A stretch of 39,339 bases of DNA from Branchiostoma floridae (GCF_000003815.2 NC_049993.1:21089331-21128669); one strand, 5' to 3'; numbered from the stretch's first letter, positions 9,371-20,102 are shown. Notes: generated from the letters alone by a model not told the origin. A program made the numbers and translations.

Positions 9371-10384
9371 GATCTGCTGATGGGACGCCGTACAGGGTTA
9401 GGCGGGCAGAAACTATGATCCGTAGCAGTTTGCTTTTAGTATCGAGTCATTTATTTTTCTATACTTCATCTGATTTTATTACCTACGTGAAGCTGATTCA
9501 TCTCCGAGGGGGGTGGCACTGTTTCTGTGTTAGTGTTTTCGCATATGTATAAATCAAGATACGTTTGATAGAATTACCTGATCTGAATTTGGCGTGTTAG
9601 TAGCTGTTGAGGTGCCGATGAAAGATGGCAATTTTGGGCCACCTAGAAACTTTCTGCAGGTACTGCAGCTTTTCAATGATACAGGCCGAAATCCATTTCC
9701 TTAAAGTGGTGTTACTTCGGTTTAGTTAAGCGATTTAGTCAATGGAAAGCTCAGATCGTGCAAGAACTTAGTCTAAAGGTGCAACATGTAGGCTCATGCA
9801 AGACTTTACTTGACCTTTTTCATTGTTGATGTTTGGGTGACATTTCATGAAAAGGTGCTTCTGACTAACCATAACTAAATCACTTCTGAAACGCATTGCG
9901 TTTGTGCGATTATCAGTACTTTAGTGCTTACTGTAAAATGCGCGCTCTTTAGTAAATGGTCAAAACTGTCTCCGTTACGTGCGCGGGGTGGGTCATAAAC
10001 ATCCCGACCTGCGCGCCAGTGACGTCACTCATGACGTCAGCAAGCTTATCGCGTTCCCCTCTCGCACATTCGGGACGTACCATGATAAGGAGTGAGGGGG
10101 TGGTGACATTTATACTAGTTTGCATTTGGGCTCACACGTACACCCCCACAACCCACTCTGGTCCGTCCTTGCTTAATAGGAAGATCCGTAGTACGGCATT
10201 CTCTTTGTATCTTCTTTAGGTTTGTATTGTCAGCGTAACGTCAAATAAAATTAACGGGACGTAGGTCTGTTGTTTATACAGTATTTGTAGAGGAAATGAG
10301 TAGAACATGAAAGAAAACTATACTACAATGTTTTCATTAATCAGATGTTCAATCTAAAATTTTACGTCCCTTGCCTGTGGTCGA
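9371..10384. other. Unique sequence with a CRE pair
   Basis: No gene recognised. Two palindromic CRE cores TGACGTCA lie 12 bp apart at 10020-10027 and 10032-10039. That spacing places them on nearly the same DNA face. Nearby frames (for example 9956-10219) are not recognisable. Confidence 0.4.
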
Positions 10385-10413
10385 CCCCCCCCCCCCCCCC
10401 CCCAAAAAAAAAA
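10385..10413 (+). repeat. C19-A10 homopolymer pair
   Basis: A run of 19 C is followed directly by 10 A. Length may be inexact because homopolymers are prone to sequencing error. Confidence 0.9.
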
Positions 10414-10544
10414 CGCCAGGGTTTGCAGGCTTTCGTTAAGGTCGGTCTAGTACCCAAAAACACTGCATTTTTCCTTGGACCGATTCACTCTAACCTATAC
10501 TGCACTAATGGACTAGGCGGGAGTTGTTTCTGCAGATTGTAGAT

Positions 10545-10620
10545 CTCATTTACGTCACTCCGCGTTGGGACCGATATTCGTCATACGTCACTTCTAATTC
10601 AGCCGCCATTTTTTCGAACG
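10545..10620 (+). promoter_or_regulatory. CRE-like and YY1-like motif cluster
   Basis: Two TACGTCA CRE variants (near 10550 and 10583) are followed by gccgccatttt (near 10601), the YY1-type core, within 70 bp. This arrangement recalls CpG-type promoters, but no TATA box or credible downstream gene is seen. An unrecognised 72-codon frame (10524-10742) crosses it. Confidence 0.2.
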
Positions 10621-11094
10621 TGACCTCTTCACCCGAATTTCTGGAGCAGCTGCCAAGAGCTGTTTGCCTCAAGGTGACATCCAAAACAAAAAGAAGAGAA
10701 CCGAAGATAAAGAAAATCATTGAAAGTTTTTACCGCAATTAATACCAGAACCTTGACGGCATGGTGGCAAAGTCTTATACTATTAGATTGATTATGTATA
10801 TCGGAAAGATGTTTTTGTTTCGACATATAGTCTGTTGAAACATGGTAGTATCTATGTAACTGGTAACACTTGCATTGTCTTAACCTTTGTGCCGGAAGTA
10901 ACAAGAAGTGTTTGCTAACCCACGGAGAATAGCTGTTGTATGATGACAAGAAAGCCTATGAAGATAACATAAACTGTCAAAAATACCGAAAGATTGAAAT
11001 ATGCATTCCATCACTGCCTACATAACATGTACAGTTACACCCACCATCACGTACATACACCCACACATGCGTACCCCCACTACACCTTTCAAAA

Positions 11095-11096
<2 letters not shown>
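10621..11096. other. Unique sequence, nothing recognised
   Basis: Overlapping short frames on both strands have no recognisable family. No repeat seen. Confidence 0.4.

Positions 11097-11142
<46 letters not shown>
11097..11142 (+). repeat. (CA)n microsatellite
   Basis: About 22 CA repeats. Thr-His or Val-Cys peptide frames on the two strands are artefacts of the repeat. Confidence 0.97.
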
Positions 11143-11144
<2 letters not shown>

Positions 11145-12786
11145 CACCACCTACGCACTCCACCCAACTCACACACAACACCACCCCTCCTCCACGCCTG
11201 CCAAGTACATTTCAATGGACCCTCCTCGGCCTCCACTTTGGACAGTCATGAATGTTTGATGACCGAATCTACAAGTGCTGCACTTGTCTGTAGTAATCAT
11301 ATCCCGCCTACCTCGGGGCAAAAGAACAGAAACACTCCAAACAGCCGGAGAAGTCACCTACAGATATGAGAAACTTTATTTGACACAGCAAAACTACAGC
11401 AATCTTCGTACCGTCAACTCCTAAGTAGAACAAAAACAAATCTTAGAAGTCTATTCACTGAACAATGAAGGGTATTATACGTAGACCCCCAATAACAGGC
11501 AGGGCTAATCGTTTGTATCTGTATCTTTAATAGCTAATAACCTATTTAATAGATGTATAAAACTGCGCATTGTTGGTTTAATCCAACCTTAACCCTACAT
11601 GGTCATACATGTGCATTCTCCATTATACATTGCTGTACTGTGGTCCATTTTGTACCGAATAGTTACACTTCATGGCCATAGACAACTATGGAGTAGATTC
11701 CGTTATGATCCTACCAACACTATAGATAGACGTTACATCACAGGAGCCTACTCTGTACTTAGTGCGCTGTCCCCAAATCCCCATTAAGCCATGTGCTGTA
11801 AAGCCGGCTGTAATCCTACTAAATCCTCTGTGGACGTACATTTTGTACTTACGTCATGGGTAGATTTTCTATTCACGTCTCGTCAATGTTTCATTTTAGA
11901 CTGTTTCTACAAACGCTGCATGCTGCTTATATAACAGTTCACCTGACGGCCAACAAACATGTCTCCGTACAAACTGCTTTATTATGAAGAACACAGAATT
12001 TGTTCTATCCAATGTAACCCACATGTAACGCTAGTTCACCTTTATCCGCGGGGCAACCTATATCCATTGTTTAAAAAAAATCAGGGGATTTAGGGATATG
12101 AAGCCAACGGACGATAGTTTCAAATTTCAATATTTGGAAATGTTACGGTTTGCAACCACTATCTGCCGACTTAATATCCCAAAATGCCCTGTTTTTTAAA
12201 ACAACGGATATAGGTTACCCCACCGATAAAGGTGAACTAACGTTATACATAGTTGGAGAGTGGCATGATAACGAAATCAATGGTGACGTGTTCTCTCAGC
12301 TCTACTTCATAATTACATATAACAACAGTCTCTTTGCTGTCCCAGGAATAGGCAAAGTACGGGGGTTAATTGAATTGAATGAAGACCTTTATTGTACAGT
12401 TTTGCCCAACCGAGCTAAGTACAGGTCACAACAAGTCAAGATATATACATATAAAAGTATCACAAATCTAGTCTAACACAAAAGTTCGGCTTCTTCTCGC
12501 TTCTTGGTAAATGGTGAAAATGTAGGACTGTATGGGTTTAGCTATTGTCGGTTTGTCGAAACGCATGAGAAAATAAGTTTGATCAGTAACTAATGCGTCC
12601 ACCTAGAGAGGGGATCCTGTAGTACAGCTTTAATTTGTCCTCCATGCTCCCATTCTGCTATTCATCTAACCAAGAGACAACCATGAAGCGCCTCAGAAGT
12701 CCCTCACACAATACAGTGTTTTAAAAAAGGATTTGCCATGATTGTTCGTCTCTCAGTACTTCATTCCCAGCCTGCACTATCAAAAC
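11143..12786. other. Unique sequence, no gene recognised
   Basis: A minus-strand AATAAA lies near 11376-11381 and could be a polyadenylation signal. The longest non-repeat frame (12150-12476, 108 codons, plus) has no domain, signal peptide or flanking splice signals that I can recognise. I regard it as chance. Confidence 0.35.
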
Positions 12787-13049
12787 ACCTACACGCTTAA
12801 AGTAGCGTGAAAGCTCATCTGTGTTGATGTAGTACATATTGAAGATTTTCCACTGTCTAACAACACCAAAAATGATATCGTCTGCCAGGCATTATGATTC
12901 GTTACTCGAATCACGTGTCTCTAAGTCGCGTGATCAGAGTAACTGAATCGTCACTCCTGAAGAAGGTCGACGGAAGTGCGACTGAAAATTCGAGGTAAGC
13001 TAATTTTGGTGTTGTAAGACAGTGGAAAATCTTCAATACCTACACGCTT
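12787..13049 (+). mobile_element. Structured insertion with 12-bp target-site duplication
   Basis: The 12-bp direct repeat acctacacgctt at 12787-12798 and 13038-13049 brackets 239 bp. Inside, 12838-12873 pairs with 13002-13037 as an outer stem of about 36 bp with few mismatches; its right arm abuts the duplication. An inner stem (gattcgttactc near 12896 with gagtaactgaatc near 12937) follows. Next comes ctgaagaaggtcgac...gtgcgact-gaaa, a hairpin of a type seen near the ends of invertebrate retroelements. The 39 bp left of the outer stem are unpaired. It is non-coding. The class (retroelement tail or foldback element) is uncertain. Confidence 0.7.
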
Positions 13050-13300
13050 CCTCGCTGCCGTGAAATACACCCCTGTGGCACAAAGCTTGTATGTTGCTGC
13101 ACGGAAAGGACCAATACGTCATCATAAACTCCCATCAGCCTCTGATGTTCCCATCATCTTGTCGCTTTACTCCTCCAAAATTTACGTCGTCGTCAAATCG
13201 CATCAACAAACGTCCCTTTTCCGGTTAGACATGATTGGCTGTTATTTTCCCGCCCTGTGAGTGTAGGCGAAAGGATTGATGTTTGCAATAAACGGGCCCT

Positions 13301-13366
13301 GGGCGCATCTCTCCCTGTGTCCGGGCGCATCTCTCCCTGTGTCCAGGCGCATCTCTCCCCGTGTCC
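13301..13366 (+). repeat. 22-bp tandem repeat, three units
   Basis: Units start at 13301, 13323 and 13345 and read close to gcgcatctctccctgtgtcc. The sequence just after (aggagagatg) is complementary to part of the unit, so the end can fold back. Confidence 0.9.
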
Positions 13367-13424
13367 AGGAGAGATGTGGAGGGGATGGGTGTTTGTGAGC
13401 TGGGGTTTGTTTATGGGTGGGTTT

Positions 13425-13590
13425 GGGAGGGGGTACCACTTGGGCAGAGGGGGTGGTAGGAAGAGGGTGCCATGGGTAATGATGGATCTGTATGCTGGGT
13501 TCGTTCACTGGTCACTGTTGGGGGGGGGCTGCTAGGAGGGGGTACCAGGGGCGCAGAGGGGATGGTAGACGGAGGATGCCATTGGTATTA
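13425..13590 (+). repeat. G-rich duplicated segment, 108-bp offset
   Basis: Blocks gagggggtacca, gcagagggg, tggtag and gatgccat/ggtgccat recur in order at 13425-13480 and 13533-13590. Open frames here are repeat- and composition-driven. Confidence 0.7.
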
Positions 13591-13776
13591 CATACATACA
13601 TGGTTAATGATGTGTTTTTGTGCTGAGCTGACCCGTTCTGTGATGCGCCAGAGAAACAGGACGACATACGGATGGCTTAGGACTTGTTGAGCATCGACTG
13701 TTATAGCGTGCGATAATAGGGTAAAACACTAACGGCAGTAAGAAATTAAAAAAAAAATGTACATACAGCAGGAGGT

Positions 13777-13945
13777 ATGAGATCTTCCATTTCTTGTTTC
13801 TTGCTCTTTTGCTATCTCTTTTTCTCTGTCTCTCTTTTTTCTCTCTTTCTAATTCTCTCTATTTCTGTCTCTCTGTCTTTGTCTTTCTTTGTGTCTCTCT
13901 GTCTCCCTCTGTCTCTCTCCCTCTCTCTCTCTTGCCTACTTTCTA
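13777..13945 (+). repeat. Pyrimidine (CT-rich) tract
   Basis: An imperfect TCTC/TTTCT tract of about 160 bp. It is a polypyrimidine stretch with triplex potential and no coding meaning. Confidence 0.9.
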
Positions 13946-14125
13946 TCTGTCCTAAGCGTTCTTAGTTCCTAATGCTATGCTACCACTAAACGCGTTTCCC
14001 GCATGGCTAGCCCGAGCACCATCCCAGCTGGCGGTAGTAAGTATCCCCGACCCTCCGTAATTACGGCTCGGGCCACCACCGGTGCCGTTGACCGCCTGCT
14101 GACTCACATCCTACTGTTTCCCGGA

Positions 14126-14911
14126 ATGGACCGATCCCGAAGCCCCGCCCCCTGTTCGATCACGTTCTATTTCGAACACCTCCGTCAAAAACAGCGCTTG
14201 TTGGACATAACTGGCCTCCGTCGCTATTTAGCTGATAAAAACGACTGACTTCTGTTTAGCTTTTTTTGGCCCTGAAATCCTCTCAGACCGGGCCGAAAAA
14301 AATACGCTGCCTTCTTTGTTGATGGCTACATCCACTGGGTACAGTCCTTCGAGAAGGGGGTGGATAAAGCTGCGGTAAGGGCATTATAATTTCAGTCAAA
14401 GCGGAAGCGTTAGGCGCTCCATAGCATTACCTTATTGGTGGGCAGAAGTGCCTGGTTTCTGAAATGCGGTCGACGCACGTGGAAACCAGGGTACGTAAAT
14501 CTGTGACAGGGTTTCTACTGCGTTTGCTGCATGCATAACAGCTGCATGCATGCTCATGACAAAAAGGAAACTAAGAAGAAAGCAGCTCGTGTACTCGCAG
14601 AGAGGGAGCTTGTATTACACGCCAACTAATAAGACCGTCTACGAAGTCTGCTAGTGCAGAATCTTGTGTCTTATACATACCCTGACCTAGACTTGTATCC
14701 TGCCCACCAACAATGTAATGCTACGCAGTGGTTCTCTCTCCCGAAACAACTGTACTCGGTGGGTGTAGCCTTCAACAAAAAATAGCATAGCATTTTTCTT
14801 TGACCATTTCTGTCCCGCTGGGGCTGATTTTGACGGAGGTGTTCGAAATAGAACAGGGGGTTCTACCTGGTTCTATTTGTTCGATGTCGCGTTCGATCGG
14901 GATCGGTCCAT
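14126..14911. mobile_element. Non-autonomous TIR DNA transposon
   Basis: The ends are inverted: atggaccgatcccga at 14126-14140 matches the reverse complement of 14897-14911. A second perfect 27-bp inverted pair lies inside (14164-14190 with 14828-14854; the arm contains ttcgaacacctccgtcaaaa). The inner 640 bp hold no long frame and no transposase motif, so it depends on an enzyme from elsewhere. A deleted relative is at 20811-20980. I see no clear target-site duplication, so the superfamily is left open. Confidence 0.8.
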
Positions 14912-15020
14912 TAGAGTTCAACATCTAACGCTGCGGTTCAACGTCCGAACGTGCTTATGGTCATACAGTTCTGTCCCTGTGAGACTTAGTGCTCCAGTAG
15001 ACGAGAGGGTGGAGAAGGAA

Positions 15021-15064
15021 TTGCACACCCCTCCTTCACCATTTGCACACCCCTCCTTCACCAT
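15021..15064 (+). repeat. 22-bp perfect tandem duplication
   Basis: The unit starting ttgcacacccctccttcacc is present twice in a row without change, which suggests a recent event. Confidence 0.95.
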
Positions 15065-15420
15065 AAATTAGTCATGTGCAGGTCAGGCAAACAGGTAAAT
15101 GCCTGTCTGCCTGCTCATCTGTCGAATCGACAGGAGAATCCACCACCACAGTCAGTCACTAGCTGAGGGACATAGTCGGTATGTGACAAATTCCAGCGTA
15201 GGTAACGACTGTTAACAAACTATAACAATCCTAAAGTTGTAAATCATCAAATGAGTTGAAACTGCTGAATCGACAGTTCTGCTACCGCGTGACCCCAGCT
15301 GTCAGAGGTCATGACCCCGGCCCACACACCGCATGGTTCCTGCAGAGGCGTTCGGCAGAATGCGCAATTTTTGTACCTCACACAAAGAATGTGAAGTTTT
15401 ACATAGGGCAGTATCTACCC
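15065..15420. other. Unique sequence, nothing recognised
   Basis: No repeat or recognisable coding segment. A 108-codon frame from 15256 ends in the following CT tract and has no domain. Confidence 0.4.
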
Positions 15421-15483
15421 TCTCCTTCCGCTCCCCCCTCTTCTTCTCTCTCGTTTTCTTTCTCTCTCTTTCTCTCTCTCTCC
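15421..15483 (+). repeat. CT-rich tract
   Basis: A short polypyrimidine stretch of TCTC and TTTC repeats. Confidence 0.9.
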
Positions 15484-15636
15484 CAGAAAGCGAATGTATA
15501 TGAATTCGACTCTTTGTTGTACAATGTGGTCGGAAGGTCTCATTATATATACAAATTATTGGCCCTTTACCAAGTGTTTTGATCTATATTCAGAGCACTG
15601 ATTAAAGAATATTGATACCCGTGAAAGCATCTCAAA

Positions 15637-15890
15637 GTTCCCAGTCTGCACAGATGTACATGTATTTAGTGTTCCCAGTCTACACAGATGTACATGTATT
15701 TGGTGTTCCCAGTCTGCACAGATGTACGTGTTCCCAGTCTGCACAGATGTACATGTATTTAGTGTTCCCAGTCTGCACAGATGTACATGTATTTGGTGTT
15801 CCCAGTCTGCACAGATGTACGTGTTCCCAGTCTGCACAGATGTACATGTATTTGGTGTTCCCAGTCTGCACAGATGTACATGTATTTGGT
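15637..15890 (+). repeat. Minisatellite with 93-bp higher-order unit
   Basis: Eight monomers begin gttcccagtctgcacagatg. Their lengths run 34, 34, 25, 34, 34, 25, 34, 34 bp, so the higher-order period is 93 bp. The 25-bp monomer ends tacgt where the 34-bp one ends tacatgtatttggt. Because 93 is a multiple of three, several frames on both strands stay open (73-123 codons). Peptides of the VHVFGVPSLHRC type are by-products. Identity between monomers is very high, so the array is young. Confidence 0.97.
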
Positions 15891-16700
15891 GTTCGCCACA
15901 ATTAGGACCATTAAAGTCGGGTGAGCGGTTAAAAGCGTCTAATGGAGAAAAGATTGTCGGTAACGAACGTCGGGATCCTCCCGCCTACGGTTCGGCTTTA
16001 AGCGCTAATATAACACATCAAGGCTGGGATAACATCTCGTTCTTCCTCACTAAAAACTTATCAGTGGATCTCAGAACACAGCATGCATGCTGATGCTGAA
16101 CAGTGTCTATGCTGATGATGAGACGTGGCAATGGTATCTCATAATCAGGCATGCCGAACTACAAAGGTGTCAATTTGTTCCAGGATTGTTAGGGCAAACT
16201 GAGAAATGGGTTTGATGCAGATTCGATAAGAATATAACTTCTGTCTACATTGCTAAAGAAGTGCTTGAAGCACCGAAATGGTAATCATAATGCAGCAGTA
16301 AGAACAGCTTTTTATCTGGTTGATTGCAGCGTGATGAGCGTAGACTATCAACGTGTAAGCAGGGCGAGGAATAGTAATTATTGTCATGCTGCTATGTGAT
16401 CGGCTCTCTCTTCAGGATTCTCTCTGATAGGCATTATCATTAGAGCTGTGACTGAGGATCTTTTGGTGAAGTTTTGTCAAGCAGTGAAAGCTAGAATGAT
16501 CTAGAATAGTGAAATCTCGACGAGAAATAGTTGAGTTCTGATGGTGTTGTAAGACCAGTTTATACACCTTTGTCCTCTGAATATACGCACATGTCGATCA
16601 CGTTATAGTAACGGTGGAGAGGAAACGTTTAAAAGGAATGAGTGTGGGCTGAACGTTCAGCTCGGCCCTTTGGTTATTAGATGTTGGCATTTGATAAAAC
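15891..16700. other. Unique sequence, no gene recognised
   Basis: No repeat found. The block 15920-16080 is somewhat GC-richer with taagcgctaat near 15999. I could not assign it. Confidence 0.35.
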
Positions 16701-16703
16701 TGT

Positions 16704-16860
16704 TTAACTTTCCTGGAAGATATTCACTGTTGCAAGCTGCTTATCAATATCACCATCTAAACGCCGTTGTCGTGCCGCTGGCGATTGTTGAACCAGTCTG
16801 ACTTTCCTCGGATATATTCACCGAGGTGAGCTTCTTGTCGATAAGTATCAAATATTCGAT
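16704..16860 (+). repeat. Diverged duplication, about 95-bp offset
   Basis: actttcctggaagatattcac (16709) and actttcctcggatatattcac (16801) start two related segments. Each continues with a gct-ctt block and then tatcaatatc/ataagtatc. Confidence 0.5.
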
Positions 16861-17914
16861 TATTCAGAAAAAAAAACAGCATCGCAGTCAGTAAAAAAAA
16901 ACTGAATATCACTGATTTTACAACTTGTTACATGGTGAATACAGCATATATTGATATACATTAATAAGCAATTACAATACATAACGCAGTAACACCTAAA
17001 ACAAAGTTGTACGTAATGCCTTACAGAGAACACTGAAGTAAGGACAGGAACGTGCTACACACTAAGTAACATTAAGATGACTCGTTATACAAGCGGATGG
17101 CCTGGTGTAGAAATGACCTTCACAGTCTCTGTGTCCGGGCAGCTGGCACAGTAAGTGCAGTGCCGTTTCTAAGAGTCTTCCCAGTGACCGTAGTCCTGTA
17201 TAATGTTGTGATGCCTGTATAATGTTGTAATGCCAGAATTTAGGCCATGCTCATTTAGAAGATACACGTTATTCGTTTGTTGAAACGTAGTGATAGGGGT
17301 AAGTGTAGGAAGTAGACTAATCAAAGTTGACGTTAGTTAACACGCAACGTCGCTGCTCATTGTTAGCACTTGATCGCTCAGTGTACGAAACCAGTTCGAG
17401 TTTCCATAGTTTGTAGGCCAACGTTATCCAGTATATCGAGTATATACAAACATTTCCAAAAAGCAACAGCAACAAATGAAGAAGAAACATTTAGGGGAAT
17501 GCAAAAGTCCCAGTCCGGCCCTTTGGGTGTTGCTAATCTAAATCTAGCCTAGGCTTAATTTTGACAGAGGTGCAAACGTACCCACCGTTGTGAAGTGTTC
17601 ACATCTGATAAACCTCGGAGATGTTCGGAGCTCTGAGCTGATTATCGCTGCTCCTGACACGGAGGTCGCGAATCCGCGGCGAATCCAATCTTCACGGGTG
17701 CTTGGCTCGCGGATCGGTCCTGTTCCGTGTCACCGCCTCGCTGATCAGCCGGGCTTGGCGGAGTGGTGGAACTTCTCAGGGTCTTGTTAAGCAGCTCCAG
17801 CGGCGGGATTCGTGTTTTCCTGGCCGTTATCAGCTGTGGTTAGTCAGGGTGAGGCACAGGAGCGAACATCCTGTATTAGGCTGGGATTCCGGTGTCACGC
17901 GTTGGCAATAGCTA
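16861..17914. other. Unique sequence with a 19-bp tandem duplication
   Basis: cctgtataatgttgtgatg (17195-17213) is followed by cctgtataatgttgtaatg (17214-17232). Otherwise no repeat or gene is recognised. Short frames at 17370-17911 have no domain. Confidence 0.4.
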
Positions 17915-18203
17915 CATCGTGGCGTCGGGCCCGGCGTAACTGGTAGAGCGTTCGGCTCGGAATCTAGAGGTCCTGAGTTCGATCCCCGCCGTGCCCCCCG
18001 ACGTTGTGCCCGTGGGAAAGGCACTTTACACGACCTTCCTCACTTCACCCAGGTGTAAAAATGGGTACCTGACTTCGGTCGGGGAGGCAAAAGACTATCT
18101 TTACCTTCTGTCTGTACCGTGTATGTGTCACTGTTAATATAAGTTACAAAACTTGAGTGCAGTGCCACATTGTCCTCGTCTGTCCAAGAGCAAAATAGAA
18201 AAA
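17915..18203 (+). mobile_element. tRNA-derived SINE, family B
   Basis: A tRNA-like head: A-box-type gcgtaactggtagagcg near 17934 and B-box ctgagttcgatccccg near 17973. The body runs gttgtgcccgtgggaaaggc, then actttacacgacc, then gtacctgacttcggtcgggg. The 3' tail has ataagtt, acttgagtgcagtgccac and an A-rich end. An 8-bp target-site duplication aatagcta lies at 17907-17914 and 18204-18211. The tail matches the LINE end at 6000-6236, including a stem (gtgtcact 18125-18132 with agtgccac 18161-18168). Minus-strand open frames over this element are shadows. Confidence 0.92.
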
Positions 18204-18211
18204 AATAGCTA

Positions 18212-19021
18212 TAGGCCAGGGGAACATTACAACGTCTCGTTTCGTACGTCAATGGTAGCTGCGTTGAAATTTAGAACACTTTAATGTATACTTACACCAA
18301 TCTGAAAATGCTGAAACGGGAAGAATATGAACTATGGATTAGTTGTTTAGAAGATACTCTTATGGAAGATGTCAGCGTGACAACTTCTCCTAGACAACGG
18401 ACATATCAGTTTCATCACCATCATATACCTTACTCTGTTGAAGCATACATTCCCGGACATTAGTTCAGCTTACAGTGTTCTCTATTGTTCATCTCGGCAG
18501 TCAGGACTTTGTCACTGAAACTTGTTTCAGACTCGACCAGTTTAATTGGTTTTACTGAGCATGCTTCATATTTTGAAGTTTACAATCTATAATTTTTTGA
18601 TGCATTATTATTCTTTCATGAGTTCTTTCATGTATATGTACACCACATTCAGTCATTAGATGAGAGAGGCGCTAACCTATAGATTAGTTATTAAGATATG
18701 TAAGCATAGTTAAGAACATTAATGTCAAAGTTTCCTATCATTGATAAAACTTGAACTGTTATCAGAGTCATGCATCATCAGTATGATAACATCCTTGACT
18801 TTTGAGTCGTCAGAAGAAGACAGACAGACAAGATAAAGATGATGTATACAGACAGCAAAGAACTGATACTGTTCGGAGGATGAACCGATAGGAGGTAGAC
18901 TTGGCATCAAGGACTGTAAAACTGTCTGGTCATGAATTCAGATATTCTGGCGCAGTGTGTCGAGTTGTCTGGCTGTACGTGAATAGAGAGCCGACATCGG
19001 CAACAGACACAGTCCATTTGT
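18212..19021. other. Unique AT-rich sequence, nothing recognised
   Basis: No repeat or recognisable coding frame. The 61-codon minus frame at 18725-18910 is Ser-rich and unassigned. Confidence 0.4.
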
Positions 19022-19125
19022 TTGCATTGTATACACGAGGTTTGTATTGAACAGTACAAGTTGCATATCGGGACAGATCCACTCTCAACGGGAATGACCC
19101 CTACTCTTTTCGATATTAAAGTGTT
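19022..19125 (+). repeat. Dispersed repeat X, copy 2 (opposite orientation)
   Basis: Read as its reverse complement it matches 3506-3700 in block order, including tcgaaaagagtagg and cttgtactgttca. It directly adjoins the TIR element that starts at 19139. Confidence 0.65.
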
Positions 19126-19138
19126 GTGGGTTCTTTTA

Positions 19139-20087
19139 CCCTATTCAGACCGGGCTTTTTTGGTCATCCCTGGACCGGGGGGGGGGGGGCTTTTGAGGCC
19201 CTCCACTTCTAAGTCCTATAACTCTAAAACGACGTGCCGTAGGGCCACCAAATTTTTAGGACATGATGTCGACATAATATCTGACAAGTATGTTACGTTT
19301 GACGTTACGTTGACGTAAGATGACGTAATTATGACGTCATCAATTTGATTATATTGGCCAAACCCATGAAAAAAGGGTATTCTCAGAAAACTGCAAGTTA
19401 TGCTACAAAAATGTAACAACAAGTGTAGATAACAGAATAATAATGTTTGTTACGACTTGCGTTGCCAATAACAACATCAATGACGTCAATATGACGTCAT
19501 AAAATGACGTCATGCACATCTGAGATACGAGTTGGCTCCGCCATATTATATCCACAACCTTGAATTTTTAAAAATACTTTTTTTGCAACAAATAATCACA
19601 AAGGGCAATGGAAATAGACTAAATTCATTCATTTAGATGGTTTTTGATGAAAAAATACCAGGTAATTACCAATTTTAAGGGGTAATTAGCTTGTTATCCT
19701 TGATCTGGCCATTCGGTCCGCCATCTTGGATTTCGGGCTGATGACGTCATCAAATTAGCATAATTTATGCATATATAATTATGAAAGATATGCTAAATAA
19801 TATAAGATTTTATTTATGTAACAAAATCACAGTAATACAGCAAACAAATATGAAAAATACATTGTTAGAACCAAAAATAGTGATTTTTGGCAAAACTGCC
19901 TGTCAACAAACGGTTGCCATGGCAACAAGAAAAAATGGAAAATTGGTCAAACTTCGTAGAATTGTTGCCAACAATATTTTAGGAAAACTCACCAAATTTG
20001 GTGGCTCTAGCGTAAGCCGTTCTGGCGTTAAAGGACATCGAAGTGAGCGCGGGCCTCAAAAGCCCCCCCCCCCCGGTCTGAATAGGG
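19139..20087. mobile_element. Non-autonomous TIR transposon with CRE sites
   Basis: The ends are inverted: ccctattcagaccggg at 19139-19154 mirrors ccggtctgaataggg at the right end. Both are followed inward by a G/C run, gcttttgaggcc and, further in, a caccaaattt block. A 4-bp duplication ttta flanks it (19135-19138 and 20088-20091). The inner 900 bp carry no transposase. Five perfect TGACGTCA palindromes lie at 19332, 19481, 19492, 19505 and 19742, plus TGACGTAA variants. The 103-codon frame at 19781-20092 runs through the right terminal repeat and is not a gene. Superfamily not assigned. Confidence 0.9.
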
Positions 20088-20102
20088 TTTAAGTGCTCGA
20101 GA

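Noticed and set aside
12150-12476. 108-codon plus-strand frame, the longest outside repeats
   Set aside because: No recognisable domain, no splice or promoter context, and length within chance for 39 kb read in six frames.
15637-15890. CRISPR-like array
   Set aside because: Monomers are contiguous, with no unique spacers of uniform length, and the context is eukaryotic; it is a minisatellite.
17930-17990. Functional tRNA gene
   Set aside because: A and B boxes are present, but the anticodon arm and acceptor stem do not close, and the body continues as a SINE with target-site duplication.
19781-20092. 103-codon frame as a transposase
   Set aside because: It is basic but runs through the right terminal repeat, has no catalytic motif, and lies in a non-autonomous element.
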